Positions 1 through 8,205 of a DNA stretch of 64,000 nucleotides are shown here, one piece after another. Location of the stretch: positions 62,001 through 126,000 of the forward strand of contig NZ_KI519421.1 in assembly GCF_000482465.1 (NCBI RefSeq). Direction: 5' to 3'. Both the position numbers and the translations under genes were made by a program. Numbering within the stretch: position 1 is the stretch's first letter; the number at the start of each line of letters is the position of its first letter. Below the pieces are notes generated by a model that was not told the origin of the DNA, did not search any database, and saw only the letters and a list, made by a program, of their open reading frames with translations. This DNA is from Runella limosa DSM 17973 (lineage in GTDB: Bacteria; Bacteroidota; Bacteroidia; Cytophagales; Spirosomataceae).

Positions 1-70
1 ATTGGGGGCATGCAATGGCTGGTCGTGGCGGCTGTTTGCAGCCTCAGTATCAAGAATCAGGAGGTTTAAA

Positions 71-1249
71 GTGGCTTTATCGAACAGGGCCTGTCAGGCC
101 GCCAAACCCAAAATCAAATCCTATAAAATGGCAGACGGGGAAGGCTTGTACCTTGAAGTCACCCCAGCGGGCACCAAACTCTGGCGGCTCAAATACCGAC
201 TTTATGGCAAAGAAAAACGAATTTCGATTGGTGCCTACCCCGATGTCTCCATTGTGGGGGCTCGTCAGGCCAAAGAAGAAATAAAAAAAGAAATCAAGGC
301 GGGTATTGATCCCGTCTTAAAACGCCAGCAAGCGGCTCAAATAAATGCGTTGAACCAACAGCTCGACTTTAAGTCGATGGCGATGGAATGGTACTGGAAA
401 CAAATTCCCTTGTGGAAACCAAAACACGCAACAATCATCAAACACCGCTTTGAAAAATACGTATTTCCGTTTTTAGGGCACTTTCCGCTGACAGAGATAA
501 AACCTTTGCAGATGCTGAACTGCCTACAAAAGATGGAGAAAACAGCGCCTGACTTAACCCGCAGGATGAAGGCCGCCTGTAGCCACGTCTTTAAATATGC
601 CATTGCGACGGGCAGGGCCGAGAATGACCCTACGTATGGGTTAGAAGCCGCCCTTAAAAAATTTAAACGAGGGCACTATGCTTCTATTTCGGTCGATGAG
701 TTTCCCGAATTTCTGACGTGCCTCAACGATTATCAACGCCATATTCATCGGCAAACCTTTTTAGCCCTCCACTTACTGCTTTTAACGTTTGTTCGCACCT
801 GCGAACTGGTGGAAGCACGATGGGAAGAAATAAATTTTGAAAAAGCCATGTGGGTTATTCCTGCCCAACGCATGAAGATGAACCTCCCCCACGTTGTGCC
901 GTTATCACGGCAGGCACTGGCCCTCTTTCAGGAGCTAAAAGAAATCAATGCTGGTCGAGAATTTATATTTACTGGGTATTACAACCCGAGAAAACCCATG
1001 TCCAAAAACACCATGCTCGTTGCCATCAAACGAATGGGGTACAATGGCAAAATGACGGGGCATGGATTCCGCGCCTTGGCGTTGGGGATATTAAAAGAAA
1101 AACTGGGCTATTCGCACGCAATTGCGGACAGGCAACTGGCACACGTCCCCAAAAGCAGTGTTGACCGAGCCTACGACCGAGCCCAGTTTTTGCCCCAACG
1201 TATCCAAATGATGCAAGAATACGCGGATTACATTGATAAAGTACGATAG
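71..1249 (+). CDS. int: Tyrosine recombinase, P4-type integrase
   Basis: Site-specific recombinase that would integrate and excise the mobile element filling the first 24 kb. The N-terminus (about residues 1-90) is the DUF4102 arm-binding domain of P4-like integrases (motifs DGEGLYLEV and KRISIGAYPDVS), followed by a SAM-like core-binding domain and the catalytic domain. The catalytic residues are visible: Arg near residue 240 (FVRTCEL), HGFR near 330, His in LAHVP and Tyr near 367 (RAYDRA). An open frame extends upstream to base 2, but I chose the GTG at 71 because AGGAGG stands about 6 bases before it and family members begin at ALSNRA-like sequence. It is followed by the excisionase-like gene. 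The family is certain; the attachment site is not visible. Confidence 0.93.
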   Translation: MALSNRACQAAKPKIKSYKMADGEGLYLEVTPAGTKLWRLKYRLYGKEKRISIGAYPDVSIVGARQAKEEIKKEIKAGIDPVLKRQQAAQINALNQQLDFKSMAMEWYWKQIPLWKPKHATIIKHRFEKYVFPFLGHFPLTEIKPLQMLNCLQKMEKTAPDLTRRMKAACSHVFKYAIATGRAENDPTYGLEAALKKFKRGHYASISVDEFPEFLTCLNDYQRHIHRQTFLALHLLLLTFVRTCELVEARWEEINFEKAMWVIPAQRMKMNLPHVVPLSRQALALFQELKEINAGREFIFTGYYNPRKPMSKNTMLVAIKRMGYNGKMTGHGFRALALGILKEKLGYSHAIADRQLAHVPKSSVDRAYDRAQFLPQRIQMMQEYADYIDKVR

Positions 1250-1425
1250 GACAGCATTGCCCGAATTAGCAATCTTATTATCATCGCCACGCTTCCCTTC
1301 TTATTTATCATTAATGGAATCCTTTATCCATTGACTGTGAATATCTTCCTATCGTAAGATGACTATATTCCTGTGACGGAAATCGCGTCAGGCAGGTAAT
1401 TGGTTTTGAACCACGAGGAGGGTGT
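1250..1425. other. Intergenic leader between int and the xis-like gene
   Basis: These 176 bases hold no convincing gene. The end carries GAGGAGG just before the ATG at 1426, the ribosome binding site of the excisionase-like gene. A promoter for the 1426-3063 genes probably lies here, but I see no clear TTTG/TAnnTTTG pair. Confidence 0.4.
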
Positions 1426-1614
1426 ATGCAGAATACGAACGAACCGTTACTGGATCGAAAAAGTGCAGCTCGGTACCTTCGGGTATCCCCTGGTACATTG
1501 GCCGTTTGGGATTGTACCAAACGTTACGACCTCAAGCCCATCAAAATCGGACGCGCCGTACGTTACCGCCGCTCCGACTTGGACAAATTCATTGAGCAAC
1601 GCCTCAGTAGCTGA
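1426..1614 (+). CDS. Excisionase-like helix-turn-helix protein
   Basis: Small 62-residue DNA-binding protein of the HTH_17/excisionase type. The recognisable pattern is LLDRKSAARYLRVSPGTLAVWD, followed by a wing-like segment (IKIGRAVRYRRSDLDKFI), typical of proteins annotated as helix-turn-helix domain or excisionase family. Its place directly behind the integrase suggests a directionality factor for excision, though related proteins in Bacteroidota elements can instead regulate replication or transfer genes. A strong GAGGAGG ribosome binding site supports the ATG start. It is followed after 54 bases by the primase-like gene on the same strand. Confidence 0.82.
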   Translation: MQNTNEPLLDRKSAARYLRVSPGTLAVWDCTKRYDLKPIKIGRAVRYRRSDLDKFIEQRLSS

Positions 1615-1668
1615 CCGCGCTTACTTTTCTTCTTCTCCCCACCATCCCCAATTGAACGGAGCACCGCT

Positions 1669-2577
1669 ATGAACATAGCCGATGCCAAAACCATTCCTAT
1701 GACTGAAATTCTGGACAGGCTTGGAACACCTCCCCAACGCGTCACGCAACTCAAAGCGTGGTATCTTTCGCCTTTGCGCCAAGAAAAAACGGCCAGTTTT
1801 CAGGTCGATTTAAAATCTAACCTTTGGTACGACTTCGGCGAGGGAATGGGCGGCGACTTGGTGCATTTTGTGTGCCTCTACCTCAAATCCCACCGCCAAG
1901 ACCATACCGTTTCCGATGCCCTGCGCTGGATTAAAAACATGGTGGGAGCCGCCTACCAAATCACTCCCATTGTCTTTCCAGAAGAAAACCCACCCGATCC
2001 TGCCCTGCTGCTAAAAACCAAGAAACCCATTCAACATTTGGGGCTCATTAATTACCTCAAAAAACGCGGGATAGCGCTGGCACTCGCCCGCCAACACCTC
2101 AAAGAGCTTCACCTTCGTAATCCACAGACCCAAAAAAGTTTTTTTGCCTTAGGTTTTGAAAACGAAGAGGGTGGTTTTGAGCTCAGAAACCCTTTTTTCA
2201 AAGGCTGCCTGCGCCCCAAGGCGATTAGTTTTATTCGGGGGACAACTCCCAAACCCAACAGTATCCACCTCTTTGAGGGGTTTATGGATTATTTGTCGGC
2301 CCTTGCCCAGACCAATCACCACCGACTGAATGGCGATGCCATTGTCCTCAATTCGTTAGCCTGCCTCAAGCAAGCCCTGCCTTACCTCCACAACTACGGG
2401 TATCAACTGGCCTACAGCTGGATGGACAACGACCCTGCGGGTGAAAAAGCAACGGCCACCTTGGCCGACTTTTGTAAAACGCAGCAGGGACTCACCCACC
2501 AACCCATGAATGCCGTTTATGCGCCACACAAAGACGTCAATGCTTGGCACATGCACCAACTTAATTTGTCCATGTAA
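1669..2577 (+). CDS. Toprim-domain primase-like protein without zinc ligands
   Basis: 302-residue protein of the DnaG-like primase group found on Bacteroidota plasmids and integrative elements. The N-terminal part keeps the fold signature of the CHC2 zinc domain (YLSPLRQEKTASFQV, then WYDFGEGMGGDLVHFV), but the Cys and His ligands of true CHC2 fingers are absent. The C-terminal half has the Toprim pattern: FEGFMDYLSAL (acidic Glu), then YSWMDNDPAGEKA (Asp-x-Asp). It is probably used for priming element DNA after transfer or in the excised form. ACGGAGC precedes the ATG. It is followed at 12 bases by radC, suggesting one operon with xis. Functional assignment is from family knowledge; activity is not certain. 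Confidence 0.8.
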   Translation: MNIADAKTIPMTEILDRLGTPPQRVTQLKAWYLSPLRQEKTASFQVDLKSNLWYDFGEGMGGDLVHFVCLYLKSHRQDHTVSDALRWIKNMVGAAYQITPIVFPEENPPDPALLLKTKKPIQHLGLINYLKKRGIALALARQHLKELHLRNPQTQKSFFALGFENEEGGFELRNPFFKGCLRPKAISFIRGTTPKPNSIHLFEGFMDYLSALAQTNHHRLNGDAIVLNSLACLKQALPYLHNYGYQLAYSWMDNDPAGEKATATLADFCKTQQGLTHQPMNAVYAPHKDVNAWHMHQLNLSM

Positions 2578-2589
2578 GGAGGGTTTGTC

Positions 2590-3063
2590 ATGCCGCAAGA
2601 AGATATTCGAGCGCTTTACCGTGTCAACGAAGTCGAGATTGTTTATAAAAACAAGATTCCTTTCGAAGAGCGTATTCAAATTACCAGTTCCTCGACGGCC
2701 TATGACATTTTGCGCCAAAGTTGGGACGACAATCGCATTGAACTCGTCGAACAGTTTAAAATTTTGTTGCTCGACCGCCGACATACTTGTTTAGGGGTGT
2801 CTGATATTGCCACGGGGGGCATTACGGGCTGTCTGGTTGACCCCAGAATTATCTTTGCCACCGCCCTAAAGACCCGAGCGAGTAGCCTCATTTTGGCCCA
2901 CAATCATCCTTCAGGAACCCTCAAGCCGAGCGAAGCCGACTTAGACCTGACGCGCAAATTAATGCAAGGGGGCAAGCTGCTGGAAATCTCCGTCATCGAC
3001 CACCTGATTGTTACGCCACACCGTTATTGTTCGTTGGCAGATGATGGTTTGATGCCCAGTTGA
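2590..3063 (+). CDS. radC: RadC-like JAB domain protein
   Basis: 157-residue RadC-family protein carrying a JAB/MPN metalloprotease-type fold. The metal-binding signature is H104-x-H106-P-SG-xx-PS-xx-D117 (AHNHPSGTLKPSEAD). The size and short N-terminus match the short RadC proteins that are abundant on mobile elements; no N-terminal helix-hairpin-helix domain is present, unlike chromosomal RadC. Its biochemical role is unsettled even for well-studied members, and the old link to recombination repair is doubtful. Perfect AAGGAGG ribosome binding site seven bases before the ATG. It closes the xis-primase-radC group. Confidence 0.88.
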   Translation: MPQEDIRALYRVNEVEIVYKNKIPFEERIQITSSSTAYDILRQSWDDNRIELVEQFKILLLDRRHTCLGVSDIATGGITGCLVDPRIIFATALKTRASSLILAHNHPSGTLKPSEADLDLTRKLMQGGKLLEISVIDHLIVTPHRYCSLADDGLMPS

Positions 3064-3327
3064 CGTTGGAAACGCTCCATTTGTTTTTTCGTTTTATCGC
3101 CTTTCTATTCCTCTGAATGCAACAAGGGGATGTACCCGACGCCACTCAGTCCGCCAACCATAATTTTCGCCTGCTGACGCATTCCCCGCCCAACCAAAAT
3201 TCAAGTGGGCTTCTTCGCTTTTACGTCGGGAAGGCAATCCCCGTCATTCTCAGAAAAAGAAAGGAAATCAACTCCTGAAAACTAACAACCAACCCGCTCT
3301 TTTTACCCAACTTTTACGGAGGCTTCC
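3064..3327. other. Spacer between radC and ardC
   Basis: A 264-base gap. An ATG-started 53-codon frame at 3117-3278 exists (begins MQQGDVPDAT) but lacks a ribosome binding site and a recognisable fold, so I do not call it. The last bases carry ACGGAGG, the ribosome binding site of ardC at 3328. No other structure recognised. Confidence 0.4.
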
Positions 3328-4224
3328 TTGAAACCAGCAACGACATCACAACCTGATATTTACGCCCGCGTCACCAATAAAATCCTCGCCGATTTGGAAA
3401 AGGGACACCTGACCTGGCGCAAGCCGTGGAATTCTCAGCAAATGGCGGGGCAGGTCATTCGCCCGCTGCGTTGGAACAACATTCCTTACACGGGTATCAA
3501 CACCTTGGTGCTGTGGGGAACCGCCGCCGAAAAAGGCTATCAATTACCTCATTGGATGACGTTTAATCAGGCCATTGAACTCAAAGCCAACGTCCGCAAG
3601 GGTGAGAAGGGCGAGCAAGTAGTGTATGCCGATAAAATAGTTCGGGATGAAGAAACACCCGATGGCGAAACCAATTTCCGTCAAATTCCTTTCCTCAAAA
3701 CTTATACGGTGTTCAACGCCGCCCAAATTGAAGGGCTACCCGCTTCTTACTATGCAGTTCCTGAAACCATCATGCCTGACAACGCGCCGCAGCGCATACA
3801 AATGTTGGAAGATTTTTTTGCCCAAACCAAAGCGGACATCTACACGGGTACGAAGGCCGCTTACCATCCATTGACCGACCGCATTCAGATGCCGCCGCTG
3901 GAGAGTTTTGAAAGTGCCGTGGCCTACTACGGAACATTGGCGCACGAATTGACCCACTGGACCAAGCATCTATCTCGCCTAAACCGTGATTTAGGCCGCA
4001 AACAGTACGGCGATGAAGGCTACGCCAAAGAAGAATTGGTGGCCGAATTAGGGGCGTGTTTCTTAGCGGCCGATTTAGGTTTTGAACCTATTCCCGAGCA
4101 AGAGCATTCTGCTTACATTCAATCGTGGTTGCAAGTACTGCAAAACGACAAGCGTTTTATTTTCTCCGCCGCTTCCCATGCCCAAAAAGCCGTGGAGTAC
4201 ATTCACACCCTCCCAGCTCCGTAG
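3328..4224 (+). CDS. ardC: ArdC-like antirestriction protein with zincin domain
   Basis: 298-residue protein of the ArdC/DUF1738 group. The N-terminal domain (about 1-130, including WRKPWN, YTGINTLVLW and KGEKGEQVVY) is the single-strand DNA-binding antirestriction domain. The C-terminal part is a zincin-like metallopeptidase domain with HELTHWTKH near residues 206-214 and the third ligand probably in EELVAELGACFL near 236-247. ArdC proteins protect incoming conjugative DNA from host restriction. The start is TTG at 3328, chosen for the GGAGG five bases upstream. In this element it would shield newly transferred DNA, next to two defence systems that act against phages. Confidence 0.87.
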   Translation: MKPATTSQPDIYARVTNKILADLEKGHLTWRKPWNSQQMAGQVIRPLRWNNIPYTGINTLVLWGTAAEKGYQLPHWMTFNQAIELKANVRKGEKGEQVVYADKIVRDEETPDGETNFRQIPFLKTYTVFNAAQIEGLPASYYAVPETIMPDNAPQRIQMLEDFFAQTKADIYTGTKAAYHPLTDRIQMPPLESFESAVAYYGTLAHELTHWTKHLSRLNRDLGRKQYGDEGYAKEELVAELGACFLAADLGFEPIPEQEHSAYIQSWLQVLQNDKRFIFSAASHAQKAVEYIHTLPAP

Positions 4225-4455
4225 GGGGTAGCCAGATGAGATACGCATTTTCATGTCGCATAGTATTCATACCATACCCACTTTGTTGAGGTGTTGATGA
4301 ATAGTCAGCCTAGCTCAAAGACCCAGCTGGCGCTTATCCCTGCTTTTTACTTTGTAAAAAACATCGCTGACTTCGTGTTACTTCGGGGAGCTATCTGGTT
4401 CTTTTTGAGCCCGTTTTGCTTCCATTATCTACCACACAACAAAGGAGAATGGATG

Positions 4456-4656
4456 ATGACTACTGAAAACCAAACTACGAAAAAATCACCTACGCATACG
4501 GCTTACTACCTGAAAGCCAAAGAAGGGAGTGAAAAACAAGATTGGATTATTACTGGGGTAGCTTGGGAACACGGCGATAAAGACGGATTTAACCTGTCTC
4601 TGACAATTCTTGGTCAATCAATTGCTATCGTGATTCGTCGTAAAAATAAAAAATAA
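4456..4656 (+). CDS. Small hypothetical protein
   Basis: 66-residue hydrophilic protein beginning MTTENQTTKK; not recognised. The same frame is open back to 4291, but AAGGAG at 4442-4447 is eight bases before this ATG (ATG at 4453 is also possible), and the upstream extension has an unlikely hydrophobic, cysteine-poor composition. It contains YYLKAKEGS, WIITGVAWEHGD and a final LGQSIAIVIRRKNKK. It is the last + strand gene before the convergent CBASS operon, and a strong hairpin lies just after it. The role is unknown; mobile elements often carry such small proteins of the same kind. Confidence 0.6.
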   Translation: MTTENQTTKKSPTHTAYYLKAKEGSEKQDWIITGVAWEHGDKDGFNLSLTILGQSIAIVIRRKNKK

Positions 4657-4668
4657 TTAAATTTTTCT

Positions 4669-4703
4669 CTCAGTCGGACCGAGTTCAGCTCTGTCCGACT
4701 GAG
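4669..4703. terminator. Perfect 11-bp hairpin between convergent genes
   Basis: CTCAGTCGGAC at 4669-4679 pairs exactly with GTCCGACTGAG at 4693-4703 across a 13-base loop. It separates the + strand gene ending at 4656 from the CBASS operon ending at 4760 on the other strand, so a bidirectional terminator is the natural reading, although neither strand shows a proper T run directly after the stem. Confidence 0.65.
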
Positions 4704-4759
4704 TATAAATACGACCTTTAGAAAGAAATAAAAATGCTTAAAAATTTTTACATTTCTCA

Positions 4760-5230
4760 TCATGAATATAGCTCAATTAATTGATTTTTGCCTAAGGATA
4801 CAAAAACTCTCAATTTAAAATTATCAACACATCCGCCAATAATTAAGAGTATTGGCTCAGGACAGTTATATATTTTCGATGTTGCAATATTCTTCATTTC
4901 CTGTATATCCTGTCTACTGGGGTTTGGGGAAGCATAAGGATGGAAATGCCATTCCCCAATATAATAATGTCCCTTTATCCAGCTTCTTTCAATAAGTTGT
5001 TTTAATCCTCTTATACCGCGTTTAAACCAAGTGAGACCCATTTTAGAATCGGATGGCGGACCTGTGATTTCACTAATGACAGCAAGAGTTTGATTCCATT
5101 TGTAATTGCCAATCAAAATTCCGCCTGTTTCGTTTTTGCCGGAAATGGCAGAATAACTTTCAATGTTCTTCTGTATACTTTGAGAAACCTCGACAGCAAA
5201 TCTTCCATCTTTAGATTTAAAAATCATCAT
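4760..5230 (-). CDS. cap3: CBASS Cap3, JAMM isopeptidase
   Basis: 156-residue Mov34/MPN/JAB metalloprotease. The JAMM signature is complete: Glu34 (NETGGILIG), H95-x-H97, and Asp108 (WHFHPYASPNPSRQD). In type II CBASS, Cap3 removes the CD-NTase from targets to which Cap2 has conjugated it, limiting or resetting signalling. The start codon overlaps the Cap2 stop by one base (TAATG arrangement on the - strand), so the two are translationally coupled. It is the last gene of the effector, CD-NTase, Cap2, Cap3 operon. Function follows from family and context. Confidence 0.9.
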   Translation of the reverse strand: MMIFKSKDGRFAVEVSQSIQKNIESYSAISGKNETGGILIGNYKWNQTLAVISEITGPPSDSKMGLTWFKRGIRGLKQLIERSWIKGHYYIGEWHFHPYASPNPSRQDIQEMKNIATSKIYNCPEPILLIIGGCVDNFKLRVFVSLGKNQLIELYS

Positions 5231-7167
5231 TATATATTTTTAATCATCACACCGGTAAATTCTCCGTCAGCATATTGCTTTTCAATGACAACAAGGCGTT
5301 CCTCTTTTGGTCGAGAAAGTTGTTGTTCAATTATCTTGAAGGCTGCACCTGCCAACATTTGGATATCGTCAATTCGAGCCGGAAATAACGGATGCCAACA
5401 GCCTATACCTTCTATAATTTCTGAAGTTTTTTGCATTATAGTGATATCCTGCTGTAAAAACGGTTCTATTCTTTCTTTAAAGCTATTTTTAAGATTGGCA
5501 AATTTAGAATTAGTAGCCAGATAACAATAGAGGCGATCAGCATTGTAACCTGTAGAAACAGAAATAAAATGTGTAGACTTACTTGATAAATGATTGCTGA
5601 GAAGTTGAATTACATCATCTTCACCGGTGGCATCAATAACAACGTCAAAACCATCAAGAAATGCTGCTTCTTTGCTAAGAGTGTCCTCCAAACCGTTTTT
5701 TCTGAATGTACATCGATGAAAAGGAAACACTGAATTTATATGGGCGCTTAATGCCTCCGCTTTATTTTTCCCTACATCATTTAATGTCAATGTATGACGA
5801 GAAAGATTTCCTGCATGGACTTTATCATAATCCACAAAAGTAAGATTACTGCACCCAAGACGGCCGAATAGCTCCGCAAAAGTGGCTCCAAGCGCACCGG
5901 CTCCAATAAATAGAATTCGACTATTGGTAAGATCCTCAGAAATTCTCCCTCTGTTGGTTAATTGCATAGAATTCCAGTTTTCCGTTTTAATCCATTGAAT
6001 TTTGGCAGTGCCGGAAATAAGTTCAGTAAATTGTTGCTTCCACAGTACCTCATTATCCCGAAATCCATTTAATTTAGGTAAGATCAATTTGAAAGCAAAC
6101 CAATGAATCAACTCCTCAGGAGAACCAATTCGAACGGGGACAGGAAATCCCAGCGCAATCAGGTCCAACTTTATTTTTTCACGTTTACTTCTCGAATAGG
6201 TTTTGAGCAGGATTTGTAACAGATTGATTCCTTGAGCTTGGCATACAGCGTCAAGCTCTTTAAAAGTAGCAGGAATTTGCCAGGGCTTCATTACAGGAAT
6301 GCGTTTCAGCATTAACCATAGTCCTGCTTTTTCTTTATTTCGATTCTTGGCGTACTTTTTTCGATCATTAATGTATGATCCCCATACTTTTGCAGCGACT
6401 TCTTCTGAAAAAATGTCAAAGCGACTAATAGGATATGTTTCCGGCTGTTGGTCCAGCGGGTTATAATTAAAAAAACCGCTACTGCGTTGTTCGCTTTGCC
6501 ACCGAACAAAAGAGTCATTATCTTCATTGAAGACAATCCGGTAATCGGTAGATGTTGGAAAGTCGGGTAACTCAAAAGGATCACCGTTCTCTATAAGGGT
6601 ATCTGTTGCAGCAGCTTCAAGCCAAATAAGACAGCGTTCAACATGCCATTTCAGACGATTAATAGCATCAACAGGTTCCAGTGAATATTTCTTTCTTCCC
6701 CAGGTGCCCTGTCCGGTGTCTAAGCATATCTTTCCCGAACGCCACTTAGAATAATTGAGCAGCCGATTATTATTTTGATGCTGAAAAGTATGTTTTATGC
6801 CTTTATTCTCATCAGGCATAAAACAGATTTGACCAAGCGGGTATTGCGGATCAAGGATGACTCGCCACTCAGTAACGGTTGGCATATATTCCGATTCCAG
6901 AACATCAATAGTCATTCGTATGTGCAATACCCACTTTTCTAAACGCTCCTCCCAATAAAAATCACCCAATCGCTCATAACCCGGCATATCTTCCAAAAGA
7001 CGCCGAGCAGCTCTCAATTCTTTCGTAGGCTCTCTGTCAAGCAAATCGTTTCGGGGTAACGTCTGAACTTTCTTTTCTTGGAGTAAATCCGCCAAGCGGC
7101 GCAGTAAGATTCCGGCTCTTACTCTCTTCCTCTTCATTCCCCTTATAAGGAGGGAATTTTTCACCAA
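5230..7167 (-). CDS. cap2: CBASS Cap2, E2-E1 fusion ligase
   Basis: Ubiquitin-transfer-like enzyme of type II CBASS that attaches the CD-NTase C-terminus to targets and primes it. The N-terminal E2-like part (about residues 60-210) carries a candidate catalytic Cys148 (GKICLDTGQGTW). The E1/ThiF adenylation domain starts near 417 with ILFIGAGALGATFAE, then FVDYDKVHAGNLSRHTL. Candidate E1 cysteines lie near 546 (RLYCYLA) and 589 (GIGCWHP). The longest frame starts with TTG at 7167 and overlaps the CD-NTase gene by 131 bases; an in-frame ATG at 7137 (MKRKRVRAG) is an alternative, still overlapping by 101. It ends one base into Cap3. Confidence 0.9.
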   Translation of the reverse strand: MVKNSLLIRGMKRKRVRAGILLRRLADLLQEKKVQTLPRNDLLDREPTKELRAARRLLEDMPGYERLGDFYWEERLEKWVLHIRMTIDVLESEYMPTVTEWRVILDPQYPLGQICFMPDENKGIKHTFQHQNNNRLLNYSKWRSGKICLDTGQGTWGRKKYSLEPVDAINRLKWHVERCLIWLEAAATDTLIENGDPFELPDFPTSTDYRIVFNEDNDSFVRWQSEQRSSGFFNYNPLDQQPETYPISRFDIFSEEVAAKVWGSYINDRKKYAKNRNKEKAGLWLMLKRIPVMKPWQIPATFKELDAVCQAQGINLLQILLKTYSRSKREKIKLDLIALGFPVPVRIGSPEELIHWFAFKLILPKLNGFRDNEVLWKQQFTELISGTAKIQWIKTENWNSMQLTNRGRISEDLTNSRILFIGAGALGATFAELFGRLGCSNLTFVDYDKVHAGNLSRHTLTLNDVGKNKAEALSAHINSVFPFHRCTFRKNGLEDTLSKEAAFLDGFDVVIDATGEDDVIQLLSNHLSSKSTHFISVSTGYNADRLYCYLATNSKFANLKNSFKERIEPFLQQDITIMQKTSEIIEGIGCWHPLFPARIDDIQMLAGAAFKIIEQQLSRPKEERLVVIEKQYADGEFTGVMIKNI

Positions 7168-8194
7168 ACAGCTCTCGCCACTTAGTTACTTGGGTTTTGA
7201 GTTTCTCGGCATCAAAGGCTTCACGGGCTATTTTTGAATATTCTTGTACGGATTCATAAAATTCGGCAAAATCATGAGGTGATACCCGTTTCCAAACGTT
7301 ATGTGTCGGTACTCCCCGGTCAGGCAATACAGGAGTGGTCCCAAGCAATTGCTGAATTTGATATTTGGCAATGATTACTTCCATAGTTTTACAAACGCCC
7401 TCGGCTACCGACGTAATATTGTCTGGGCAGCAATCACCGATCATATGTTCAATTGGGTATCCCTTTGGATATTTTAAATTCGTTAGCCTCAATGTACGCC
7501 ACCATTTAATTGCTTTTACCACATTCACGTAGTGTCCGTTTGTGTTTTTATTTTTGTCTCTGGTCCAACGGATTTGCTCCAGCGGATGGGTTTCGACCCA
7601 TTCTTCAGCATCGCGATCGGGTATCCAAAGTGGGTTGATCTTCCATTCAGGCTCCGAACGGACTGATTCTGAAAGATAAACATACCCTTTTTGAAAGTCT
7701 GGTTCAGACCAACCTTTTGATAGTCTCCATTCATAATTACCGCCGAAATCCTCCAACATCAGGTCGGTGGTAACGCTTCGTGATTTCAGGGCTGCTAAAT
7801 CCACCTCCGATGGAGCTGCAGTTACCACAATATCCAAATCTACATAAGAAAGTTCTATACCGATAGAGCGACCTTGTAGTTCATATTTCCCCTTATAATA
7901 TTTCTCACAAAACGGAATAAATTTATTAATAGCTTCCTGCGGTGTCAGGTTATAGCGGTCCAGATTTGTCACAACAATAATGTCAACATCAGCCCTTTTG
8001 CCATTCAGAGGCCGAACGGCGGTCGCTCTGCGGTAACTTCCTTGAAGGAAGGTAGATACGATGATTGATTTTAAATCATCATACTCATTCAGTCGTCTAC
8101 GAAGCGTTTCATGGCCTCTCTTCAAATCTTCCTTCTGTGAGGAAGTAAGCCTGATATCGGATAAAAAGTCACTAAAGTAAGAATCAATTTTCAT
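7037..8194 (-). CDS. cdn: CBASS cyclic-oligonucleotide synthase (CD-NTase)
   Basis: 385-residue cGAS/DncV-like nucleotidyltransferase that would make a cyclic oligonucleotide on phage infection. The polymerase-beta core shows the GS motif at 52-53 (LQGSYRRA), the metal-binding pair D69-x-D71 (ADVDI) and the third acidic residue at about D121 (VDLDIVV). The C-terminal tail is charged and flexible (residues about 345-385) and ends in PKRFA; a small final residue suits conjugation by Cap2, but this is inference. Pairing with a SAVED effector and Cap2/Cap3 resembles the Enterobacter cloacae CdnD/Cap4 arrangement, so a cyclic trinucleotide product is plausible but not shown. Confidence 0.93.
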   Translation of the reverse strand: MKIDSYFSDFLSDIRLTSSQKEDLKRGHETLRRRLNEYDDLKSIIVSTFLQGSYRRATAVRPLNGKRADVDIIVVTNLDRYNLTPQEAINKFIPFCEKYYKGKYELQGRSIGIELSYVDLDIVVTAAPSEVDLAALKSRSVTTDLMLEDFGGNYEWRLSKGWSEPDFQKGYVYLSESVRSEPEWKINPLWIPDRDAEEWVETHPLEQIRWTRDKNKNTNGHYVNVVKAIKWWRTLRLTNLKYPKGYPIEHMIGDCCPDNITSVAEGVCKTMEVIIAKYQIQQLLGTTPVLPDRGVPTHNVWKRVSPHDFAEFYESVQEYSKIAREAFDAEKLKTQVTKWRELFGEKFPPYKGNEEEESKSRNLTAPLGGFTPRKESSDVTPKRFA

Positions 8195-8205
8195 TAGAAA
8201 TAAAT

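Noticed and set aside
2-70. Upstream extension of the integrase frame to base 2
   Set aside because: AGGAGG before the GTG at 71 and the usual family start argue for 71; the extension has no ribosome binding site in view.
3117-3278. 53-codon frame between radC and ardC
   Set aside because: No ribosome binding site and no recognisable sequence; probably chance.
4291-4452. Upstream part of the frame that contains the 4456 gene
   Set aside because: The ribosome binding site lies just before 4453/4456 and the upstream peptide is unlike the rest.
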